The notes under the pieces are model-generated. The model was not told the origin of the DNA, did not search any database, and worked only from the letters and a program-made list of their open reading frames with translations. The translations under genes were made by a program, and so were the position numbers. Positions 26,663-33,794 of a stretch of 36,622 nucleotides of DNA are shown here, in pieces. Location: the NCBI GenBank assembly GCA_021604105.1, contig BQIW01000043.1, forward strand, positions 1-36,622, written 5' to 3'. The stretch comes from Nitrospirales bacterium. GTDB lineage: Bacteria; Nitrospirota; Nitrospiria; Nitrospirales; UBA8639. The stretch's first letter is position 1. Each line of letters starts with the position of its first letter.

Positions 26663-26732
26663 GCCGGCTTAGTACGCCAGGCTTTAAAACGCCGTGACCG
26701 GGCACCCTCTGAAAGCGGGTGAATCTTGTTTT
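26663..26732 (+). terminator. Possible transcription terminators after the PAP2 gene
   Basis: Two hairpins follow the stop codon by 80-120 bases: GCCGGC/GCCAGGC followed by TTTAAAA, and CACCC/GGGTG followed by AATCTTGTTTT. Either could stop transcription on the plus strand. Confidence 0.35.
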
Positions 26733-26949
26733 CCCCCTTTCATGCCACCGCACCAATTCTCCCACCTATCGCCGTCTTTCCGCCGCACTTGCATCGGAAT
26801 CCATCCAGGACGACATATTGTCGGGTAGCACATTCCTAATCTGACCTATCCATACAAAAACGTGAGACCCTCGCCGCTCTGTAGTTGCGTAGGCCGGGTT
26901 AGACTGTCTGCGGTCAAAACCCGATAGACCCATGACCTAGGGAAACGAC

Positions 26950-27113
26950 AGGCATGAGCCACATTTGTCGGTTTACGCTTTGCTCACACGGCCTTCCGAC
27001 GAGGTACCCTTACCCCCACCCTTTTCCGGCCTGCTCGACATTTTTATCGGGAATCCATCGTTGAGGTTCTTCGGATGGATCCAGGCTAACTACCATCGGG
27101 AGTGACGGAGGGG
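26950..27113 (+). repeat. 164-nt repeated element, copy B
   Basis: Partner of 24810-24973. In this copy the first block folds well: CGACA (26946-26950) pairs with TGTCG, enclosing GGC-ATGA-GCC; the later part folds as GGAATCCATC/GATGGATCC around the conserved GAGGTTCTTCG. The element ends 110 bases before the cyclase-like gene, with a TATAAT just after it. Function unknown. Confidence 0.6.
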
Positions 27114-27122
27114 AGGCGCGGG

Positions 27123-27128
27123 TATAAT
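27123..27128 (+). promoter_or_regulatory. Possible -10 box of the cyclase-like gene
   Basis: TATAAT lies about 95 bases upstream of the gene. The best -35 candidate, GTGACG (27102-27107), matches TTGACA in four places with a short 15-base spacer and overlaps the end of repeat copy B. Confidence 0.3.
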
Positions 27129-27223
27129 TAGATCGTGATCTGGTTTTTTAAGGTTCTTCCGTTTTAAACCGAACAACATGAGAGATCACATTTTCAACAT
27201 GTTTTGGTTTCCAATTCTACTCA

Positions 27224-28144
27224 ATGATTCAAGAACCCTTTCGTCATTCCCTTGACCTACTCCATTCCGCTCAACAACCAAATGGGGGATTCCCATATCA
27301 CTTGGGAGAAAATTCCAGGCCCGACGCGACCGCTTGGGCTATTATGGCCCTTTCTGCCTATGCCTTCGATCATGAAAGCTGTAACCGGGGAAGAGCATAT
27401 TTAGCTTCCCAACAGGCGAACGACGGACGCGTGAGCATCTCTCCCTCACACCCGGAGGCATCTTGGCCAACACCTCTCGCCATCTTCGCCTGGGAAAGCA
27501 TTTCCCAGTATCAAGAAGCGCAATCACGCGCTATCGACTATCTGATTGGGTTTACCGGACAACATTTCTCGAACCCTGATCCGTCAATTATTGGCCACGA
27601 CACTTCAATCCCGGGCTGGCCATGGATTGCTGAAACCCATAGCTGGGTCGTGCCCACTGCTCTCGCCCTCCTGGCCTTGCATAAGGTAGGTTTGGGCACT
27701 CACCCTCGTGCTAAGGCCGGCCGACACTTGCTTCTCAATCGTCAATTGCCCAACGGTGGCTGGAATTACGGAAGTACGACGGTATTCAACCGGGAATTAC
27801 CTCCCCTCCCAGAGTGCACGGCCATCGCCTTGCAAGCGTTGGCTGGTCACACGGCAATCCACGAAATAGCACAAAGCCTCCAGTATCTCTCACACGAGCT
27901 TCCTCGCCTCCGGACTCCCATCTCACTCGGCTGGACACTTCTTGGTCTCGGTGCATGGGACTTAAAACCCACGAATACGGAGGAATTGGTCTTGGCCTGC
28001 CTTCAACGTCAAGAGCGATACGGGTCTTATACTCTTCTCTCTCTGGCTCTGCTCTTATGCGGTGCGAACGCACAACAAGGCCTGTATTCCTTATTGCCAG
28101 GACCACTACCACAATCACCCACTTCGTTTGCCCGCCACCAATAA
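27224..28144 (+). CDS. Prenyltransferase/squalene-cyclase-like alpha-toroid protein
   Basis: 306 residues with repeated QxxxGGW/F-type motifs: QQPNGGFPYHLG near the start, QQANDGRVS and RQLPNGGWNYG in the middle. This is the alpha-alpha barrel fold of terpene cyclases and protein prenyltransferase beta subunits. It is about half the length of squalene-hopene cyclase, and the class II acid motif DxDDTA is replaced by SRPDATA, so ordinary polyene cyclisation is doubtful. No signal peptide. The DUF362 gene starts 17 bases after its stop, so the two are an operon. Substrate unknown. Confidence 0.78.
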   Translation: MIQEPFRHSLDLLHSAQQPNGGFPYHLGENSRPDATAWAIMALSAYAFDHESCNRGRAYLASQQANDGRVSISPSHPEASWPTPLAIFAWESISQYQEAQSRAIDYLIGFTGQHFSNPDPSIIGHDTSIPGWPWIAETHSWVVPTALALLALHKVGLGTHPRAKAGRHLLLNRQLPNGGWNYGSTTVFNRELPPLPECTAIALQALAGHTAIHEIAQSLQYLSHELPRLRTPISLGWTLLGLGAWDLKPTNTEELVLACLQRQERYGSYTLLSLALLLCGANAQQGLYSLLPGPLPQSPTSFARHQ

Positions 28145-28161
28145 GGAAAAAGGCAGCTTTC

Positions 28162-29187
28162 ATGACCACCGCTCTTACGCAAAAGGATCAGGTCACGTTG
28201 ACAAGACGACAATTCCTGCAGGCCTGTTTGTTTGGAGGGGGATTAGCTGTCTCAGGATTTTCCCTCCTTCATTGGTTTATGGGCCCGCGTTTGACCGCGC
28301 AGACCTTTATCGGTCAAGCCAAAACATACGAAGCTGATCTTGCGAAACTCATTCGCCAAGGATTCCAAGAATTGGGGATCACCCCATCAGAGATCAAAGG
28401 AAAACGCATTTTATTAAAACCTAATTTGGTTGAACCACACCAATCGTTATCGCATATCAATACCCATCCCCTAGTCGTTCGTGGGGCCGTCGAGACGTTC
28501 CTTTCTATGGGTGCGGGATCTGTCGTCGTAGCTGAAGGGCCCGGACATCGCCACGATACTCTTTTGGTCTTGGAGGAATCCGGCTTGGCAGATGTGCTGT
28601 ACGAAGACCGCATCCCCTTTCAAGATCTGAATACAATGGAAGGGGTAATCATGCCTAACCTGGGTGGGCAGACAAGTCTGACCTCATTGACCTTTCCTCG
28701 AATAGTCCAAGAAGTCGATTGGGTTGTCTCGCTGGCCAAAATGAAAACGCACCATTGGGCTGGAGCGACCCTCTCCATGAAAAATTTTTTTGGCGTGATG
28801 CCCGGAAATTATTACGGATGGCCGAAGAATGTGTTACACCATGCTGGAATCCCACAATCCATTGTGGATATCAATGCCACGCTCAAACCTCATTTTGCCA
28901 TTGTCGACGGCATAATCGGAATGGAAGGGGATGGTCCGATAATGGGGACACCTGCCCATTCCGGAGTCCTTGTTATGGGAAGGAATCTCCCGGCCGTCGA
29001 TGCTACCTGTTGCCGGATTATGGGAATTAATCCAGATAAAATCGAATACCTTCGAAATGCCGACCAGTGGCTAGGCCCCATTCACGAATCGTTAATAGAA
29101 CAACGCGGAGAAGCCTGGAAACAGGTCTACCGCCCTTTCGCCCTGGTCCCGGAGATTCCCGCCCACCAAGGTATTCGTCTCACCTAG
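28162..29187 (+). CDS. Tat-exported DUF362 family protein
   Basis: 341 residues. The N-terminus carries a twin-arginine signal (LTRRQFLQACLFGGGLAVSG), so the folded protein is exported. The body is a DUF362 domain: KRILLKPNLVEPH, GHRHDTLLVLEESGL, DWVVSLAKMKTHHWAGATLS and MKNFFGVMPG, then AIVDGIIGMEGDGPIMG and AVDATCCRIMGI. No ferredoxin-type Cys clusters are visible, unlike some DUF362 proteins. AAGG lies ten bases before the ATG at 28162; the open frame upstream belongs to the previous gene in another reading. Function of the family is not established. Confidence 0.85.
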   Translation: MTTALTQKDQVTLTRRQFLQACLFGGGLAVSGFSLLHWFMGPRLTAQTFIGQAKTYEADLAKLIRQGFQELGITPSEIKGKRILLKPNLVEPHQSLSHINTHPLVVRGAVETFLSMGAGSVVVAEGPGHRHDTLLVLEESGLADVLYEDRIPFQDLNTMEGVIMPNLGGQTSLTSLTFPRIVQEVDWVVSLAKMKTHHWAGATLSMKNFFGVMPGNYYGWPKNVLHHAGIPQSIVDINATLKPHFAIVDGIIGMEGDGPIMGTPAHSGVLVMGRNLPAVDATCCRIMGINPDKIEYLRNADQWLGPIHESLIEQRGEAWKQVYRPFALVPEIPAHQGIRLT

Positions 29188-29475
29188 CGAACACCACATT
29201 GTTGATAGATTCTCAAGACTTTCCTATCCTGGGTCAGAAGTCTTCTTTCGTGCATATGTCAGATAAACCCTCCCATCCTATTAACGATTCGGTTACCTCA
29301 AAGAGAGTAAACATCTTAATTTGCAAGAGGACAACGTTCACTCAATCACTAGACCGACGCTCAACATTGTCAACAATGCCGCCCAACCCGCTGTTGTCCC
29401 TTCAAAGAACGATCGCCCAACACGTTTTGGAAAAACTAGAATATAAAATCCTGCTGCCCTATACATAGGGGAAGA

Positions 29476-30618
29476 TTATCCATTGACACGCTGAGTCAAA
29501 AATTGGTGGGACTGTGTTTTTCGATCTCCTATTTTCCGTTTGAGATATTCCCTGCTAGGGTTTTCAATCCAGACATAGCACAAGGAGGCCATCGCAATCA
29601 CCAAAAGGAGAATTCCACATAAATGAACCCACAACAAAGGCTGATAAAGATCAGAATTCACTCCTGAATAGTAATCATTGAGTGCATATCGAATGATTTC
29701 CAAGACTGGGTAATGAACCATGTAGATTCCAAATGAGATGGTACCCAAAAATACAACAACCTTATTCCCGAATACTTGAGCAATTCCCGTTTGTGTATTT
29801 GCCAGTGTCACGATAATAAACGGAATAAGGGGATATAGAAACACAATTGGAAGTCCCAATACCAGAAAAACCAAAAATACCAACACAGCAGCCAGACACC
29901 AACGAGAGGCGCGCAAGGAATCCGTAAAAATATCAAAATGCTTCTGAATACAAAACATCATGCACCCTAATATAAATCCATTTAACACCCGGGCTACAGC
30001 AACCCAGCCATAATGCCACTCCCATTTCCATTGGAAGGACAGAATGCTCATCGGGTACACAGTAACCAGGAAGAAAATGATCAGGAGTTGAAAGTCTCTT
30101 CTTCGAATAGGAATCAATAGCTTTATGATGATCGGAAAACAGAGATATGCAAGCCATTCCGCACTCACTGACCAGGCAGGGGTATTCAACGAAGGGTTAA
30201 CCCATATATTTGTGAGTGTGACATTGCGAAGGATATCCCCATACGTAATCTCCTTCTGATCCCAAACTCCAAAGATGGCGGCTCCGAGGAGTACACCCGC
30301 GACAACTAAATACATGGGATAAATTCTGGCCAATCGAAGCGAAAGAAAATTCCCGACTCCATGCAAGGTCAATCGGCTTTCAAATTCGTGCCGATGCACA
30401 TACGTCAAAATGAATCCGCTGAGGACAAAAAATATATCAACCGCATAGACTCCTTGGAGAATAATATTTCTTCCTAACCCCCATTGAATTTTTTCATAGA
30501 ATCCCGGCAAGTATCCATCTGGTTCCCCAAAACACACGTGAAGAAGCACAACCCATATCGCGGCAACCCCTCTGAGACCTGTTAACGTCTGAATATGTTC
30601 CCTGCCCGAAGATAGCAT
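29476..30618 (-). CDS. Acyltransferase 3 family membrane protein (OafA/YrhL-like)
   Basis: 380 residues with about ten membrane segments. It starts with the family signature LTGLRGVAAIWVVLLHV, continues with VDIFFVLSGFILTYVH and LRLARIYPMYLVV, and contains NTPAWSVSAEWLAYL, all typical of acyltransferase 3 enzymes that O-acetylate or otherwise acylate cell-surface sugars. The gene is more AT-rich than its neighbours (for example only 20 of 60 bases are G or C at 29641-29700), which suggests transfer. The ATG at 30618 has a weak GGACC/AGGA upstream. It stands alone. Confidence 0.9.
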   Translation of the reverse strand: MLSSGREHIQTLTGLRGVAAIWVVLLHVCFGEPDGYLPGFYEKIQWGLGRNIILQGVYAVDIFFVLSGFILTYVHRHEFESRLTLHGVGNFLSLRLARIYPMYLVVAGVLLGAAIFGVWDQKEITYGDILRNVTLTNIWVNPSLNTPAWSVSAEWLAYLCFPIIIKLLIPIRRRDFQLLIIFFLVTVYPMSILSFQWKWEWHYGWVAVARVLNGFILGCMMFCIQKHFDIFTDSLRASRWCLAAVLVFLVFLVLGLPIVFLYPLIPFIIVTLANTQTGIAQVFGNKVVVFLGTISFGIYMVHYPVLEIIRYALNDYYSGVNSDLYQPLLWVHLCGILLLVIAMASLCYVWIENPSREYLKRKIGDRKTQSHQFLTQRVNG

Positions 30619-30929
30619 AGTCCTGGTCCAACAGTTGATAGATCCCCGTAAGCGAAGCTTCGGTTTCTGAAGGGGATTTCTTTAATTCGAGGCTAAAGAA
30701 CCTGCCGTGAAGGAGACCTCAGCACCGTTACCAGTAATCTAGAATGTATGGGGCGAGGACTTACTAAAGCATTTCCGTAATGCCAGACTCTGTTCTCTGA
30801 AGTTATGGCAGGGACAAGCTGACCAGATTTTTTCGCCTCTGAACAGGCAACAATACCCGCTCAAAAAAAATAGCGGTATTGTCTCTAGAAGAAAAGAGGG
30901 GATAAAACCACACTGAAGGAATGGGAAGC
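30619..30929. other. Intergenic region upstream of the acyltransferase gene
   Basis: About 310 bases. On the minus strand the acyltransferase leader can fold with ATCCCC/GGGGAT arms (30642-30647 and 30672-30677) around a CGAAGCTTCG palindrome. Further upstream a hairpin ACAATACC(C)GCT/AGCGGTATTGT (30850-30882) follows the stop of the CpoB-like gene. Confidence 0.4.
30850..30882 (-). terminator. Possible terminator hairpin after the CpoB-like gene
   Basis: An 11-bp stem with one bulged base and an A-rich/T-rich ten-base loop lies about 50 bases after the stop codon. There is no T-run after the stem, so Rho-independent function is uncertain. Confidence 0.35.
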
Positions 30930-32360
30930 TTAGGAAGGATTTTCGAGGAAGGCCTTTACTTCTTGAAGACGACCATAGGCTTTCCCGGCTTCTGGGCTTT
31001 GGGGATAGGTCCGTACAAGTTGTTGAAAGACTGACCGAGCCATCGGTATTTCGTGTAACTCCATATGTGAATAGGCGATTTTCAGTAGAGATGCCGGGAC
31101 TTTATTGCTGGAAGGGTAAAAGGCAAAGACTCGTTCAAATTCATCAATGGCTTCTTGAAACCGCCTTTCCCCATAATAACATTCACCCAACCAATATTGT
31201 GCATTGGAAGCCAATGGAGAGTCGGCAAAGGTCCGCAAAAATGTCGAAAACCCTGAGGAAGCTTCGGCAAATTTTCCCTGACGAAGAAGTGACATTGCTT
31301 GGTCATATTGCACCTGAGCGTTTCCCACATCGACAGGGCCGTAAGAACCCGGTTTTGCAGTCACTCCCAGAGCCGGCAACGTCTTCGAAAATTGGGATGA
31401 GGGAGCATACGCGGCAACCGCCCCAGTCACAACTGGACGAGAATTTTCCTTTGTAAATTGTGAGCCTTCCATCGCGTCCGATCGGGGTATTAGTGGAGTG
31501 CGCTGAGTAAGGACATCTCGGGGTACAGCTACCCGCGCCGACGGATCCCGGCTTTCGGAAGTGTGAACATTAGAGGAAAGTGAACTCCCGAGTGGGCCAG
31601 CCATACGAGAGAGTTTTTGCTCGTGTTCATCCAATTGTCCCCCGAACGTGACACTGACTTTTTCTAACGTCCCTACCACCGACTGTATACTTTGCCGAAC
31701 CTCTTCAAAATTTGCCTGGACTTGCTGCGCCTGAGCATCACGTTGTTGAGAATTGAGATCTAGTTGTTTGCGTAACTCCATAACATGCTCTTCCTGTTGG
31801 GTAACTTGTTGTCGAAGGGAAGTCAGCACCTGTTGGTAATCCACCAACGACGTTCGAAATTCGCCTAACTTACCTCCTTGCTCTGTCAGGAGTTGCTCTT
31901 CCCCTGCTAAACGATCTCGAAGTTGATGCACCAGAGGCTCAGATTGTTGAAGCCGAGTTTTGACTTCCCTCATATCTACGTCATACCGCGTCAGTTTTTT
32001 GGTTAATTCGGTGATCTGGTTCTGATTGTTTTCAAGCCCTCCACGAACCTGGGAGAGGTCTGTTTCCTTGATATTAGCAACTTGATCCATCACTTCGGCA
32101 CGAGCATGCAGTAACTCCTGAATCTCAACCCGCTGTTTCGCAATAAGAGTATTCGCTTTTTCTAAGGCCGTATTCGCATCACTCACGGCTTGCTGGAGTG
32201 ATGTTTTGCTTTTATCCAACTGGCTGATCTTGGCGTCCAATTCCCTTTTAATTCGCACCACATCGGCCTGCTGAGCGACACACCCTGCCAAGATCATACT
32301 CAATCCCACAATGATCGATCGAACACTCAAACGATGCCAAAACGAATGAGGGCTTAGCAT
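30930..32360 (-). CDS. CpoB/YbgF-like lipoprotein: long coiled coil plus TPR domain
   Basis: 476 residues. A lipoprotein signal ends in LSMILAGC. About 200 residues of heptad-rich coiled coil follow (for example KRELDAKISQLDKSKTSLQQ), then a linker, and a C-terminal YbgF-type TPR domain (YDQAMSLLRQGKFAEASSGF, ASNAQYWLGECYYGERRFQE). CpoB, the Tol-Pal associated protein, couples cell-wall synthesis with outer-membrane constriction and has the same order but a much shorter coiled coil and no lipid anchor. The ATG at 32360 has AAGGAG five bases upstream. It follows the Pal-like gene by 51 bases. Confidence 0.82.
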   Translation of the reverse strand: MLSPHSFWHRLSVRSIIVGLSMILAGCVAQQADVVRIKRELDAKISQLDKSKTSLQQAVSDANTALEKANTLIAKQRVEIQELLHARAEVMDQVANIKETDLSQVRGGLENNQNQITELTKKLTRYDVDMREVKTRLQQSEPLVHQLRDRLAGEEQLLTEQGGKLGEFRTSLVDYQQVLTSLRQQVTQQEEHVMELRKQLDLNSQQRDAQAQQVQANFEEVRQSIQSVVGTLEKVSVTFGGQLDEHEQKLSRMAGPLGSSLSSNVHTSESRDPSARVAVPRDVLTQRTPLIPRSDAMEGSQFTKENSRPVVTGAVAAYAPSSQFSKTLPALGVTAKPGSYGPVDVGNAQVQYDQAMSLLRQGKFAEASSGFSTFLRTFADSPLASNAQYWLGECYYGERRFQEAIDEFERVFAFYPSSNKVPASLLKIAYSHMELHEIPMARSVFQQLVRTYPQSPEAGKAYGRLQEVKAFLENPS

Positions 32361-32411
32361 AGTCTCCTTAATCCTCTCAAAACCCATAAGGGGTTGCCCG
32401 GTAACAGACTT

Positions 32412-33164
32412 CTACCAATCCCGGCGGTCGGCTAAATAAGACGTGGTGGTCGAGGCCACACTGATATCTAGAACGAGATGCGCGCGACGATTCTTCTGGA
32501 AACACGGTTCGGACGATTCCCAACAGGCGGGATTCTCTTTGCCAAATGACATCACATGAAGCCGCTCAGCGGGGACTCCTAAACTGGTGAGGTAGGTTTT
32601 GGTGCGAATGGCACGCTTCTCTCCTAAGACATGGTTATAGGAAGCCGTTCCGCGATCATCGCAGTGCCCTTCAATGGTAATCTCTGCATGCGGATGAGCT
32701 TTCAGCCACTCCGCGTTGGCCACTAACGTCGCCTTAGCTTGTTTATTAAGTTGAAAGCTATCAAATTCAAAATGCACATCTCGCAACCCGCTTTGTAAGG
32801 TCAATTGTTCGGCACGAGTTCGATTCTCCCAATAATTATTGGGAGAGTCAGGATGCGTGAGATCTGACCCGACTGGGCGGTCCTCCCGAATCAAGGGATC
32901 TTCCGCAAGCAGGTCGGACAAAGCTCCTGCCCCTTCCGGGAAATACCCTTCTCCACCGGGTACATCTTGGTTCATGGCTTGTTCTGAAGGTCCCGTTGAA
33001 AAACCTCCCTCTGAGGACACCAGGGTTGGCGCACTAGATTTTTTTCCATATTTATGAATTCCATGTTTGGACCGATGTCCACACCCGGAGATCAACAACA
33101 TCATCAGGATCAGGATCACGATTCCCCAACCATAAATTCTGCAGGTCGATGAATGAACAGTCAT
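32412..33164 (-). CDS. pal: Peptidoglycan-associated lipoprotein (Pal/OmpA C-terminal domain)
   Basis: 250 residues. A lipobox signal (ILILMMLLISGC) anchors it to the outer membrane. After a loose linker, residues from about 135 form an OmpA-like peptidoglycan-binding domain: VHFEFDSFQLNKQAKATL, ITIEGHCDDRGTASYNHVLG, KRAIRTKTYLTSLGV and MSFGKENPACWE with NRRAHLV. These match Pal closely, including the GHCDDRG motif. AAGGAG lies eight bases before the ATG at 33164. The CpoB-like gene follows; tolB, tolA, tolQ and tolR are not in the window. Confidence 0.9.
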   Translation of the reverse strand: MTVHSSTCRIYGWGIVILILMMLLISGCGHRSKHGIHKYGKKSSAPTLVSSEGGFSTGPSEQAMNQDVPGGEGYFPEGAGALSDLLAEDPLIREDRPVGSDLTHPDSPNNYWENRTRAEQLTLQSGLRDVHFEFDSFQLNKQAKATLVANAEWLKAHPHAEITIEGHCDDRGTASYNHVLGEKRAIRTKTYLTSLGVPAERLHVMSFGKENPACWESSEPCFQKNRRAHLVLDISVASTTTSYLADRRDW

Positions 33165-33794
33165 ATTGCGAACTCCTTGTTCAACTACAGCGAACAAACC
33201 ACGAAAATATCTCTTTAAGATCGTTCACTTAAATTAGGGCAAATGCAAAACCAAGGCCAAGAAAATCCTGCCGGATGCAATAGGAACTCCTCGTCGGAGG
33301 TCACAGTAACGTATAACTCAACATTTCCGATCGTCCAGAAGAAAAGTGCACATACCAATCACCTCAAAATTTATTGCAGTACTGCAGAGTTAGAGATTTC
33401 ACGGCAAGGTCCTGCTAAAGACCATCCATAATCTCTCCTGCCAATATGGGACAAAATTCAGGGGGAGTATGAAAGAAGGATTTAAAAAACCAGCACACCT
33501 AAAATATAGGGGGGATGCATAATAGTAGCAGCATTTACTCAACGATCGTGGCTTTTCCTCAACGCTTTTGATGGAAACCCGGACACGGGAGATACTGAAG
33601 CAGGAGAGCATGCATAGGTTCAATAAATTTTGGAAGAGACGTGACAGGCACAGTCGGATGAACACACGGATGAACAAAATCCAGTATTCGGGAGTCTCCC
33701 GTAATGAAATACAAGAAATATACTTTCTGGAATACCGATGGAGTATCGCTCTCGGGACGAATACAGGAGGGAGTGAAACAGTATTACAACCTTT
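33165..33794. other. Intergenic region of about 630 bases
   Basis: No supported gene. It should contain the promoter of the pal operon on the minus strand. A palindrome CGGGAG-T-CTCCCG at 33689-33701 lies about 95 bases after the stop of the GGDEF gene and may be a weak hairpin or an operator. A 76-codon plus-strand frame (33568-33798) has no ribosome binding site and no motif. Confidence 0.45.

Larger units (their letters stand above)
26585..27223. other. Intergenic region between the PAP2 gene and the cyclase-like gene
   Basis: About 640 bases without a supported gene. It holds possible terminators after the PAP2 stop (26663-26690 and 26703-26732), several GC-rich stems such as CGGGTT/AACCCG at about 26895-26922, the repeat copy B (26950-27113) and a TATAAT (27123-27128). 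A 72-codon minus-strand frame at 26547-26765 overlaps the hairpins and looks spurious. Confidence 0.45.

Noticed and set aside
26547-26765. 72-codon minus-strand frame and a faint GEMM-like pattern (AAAGCC...TAAGCCGGCAGCC) after the PAP2 gene
   Set aside because: The GNRA-capped helix and GCAAA block are absent; the GC-rich stems are better explained as terminators. The frame overlaps the end of a real gene.
26895-26922. CGGGTT...AACCCG stem resembling widespread GGGTTAG/AACCC intergenic repeats
   Set aside because: Only one copy is seen in the window and the similarity is short; not enough to call a repeat family.
29188-29475. Gap between the DUF362 and acyltransferase genes as a possible tRNA or small-RNA site
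   Set aside because: No TTCGA arm, cloverleaf or terminator could be found.
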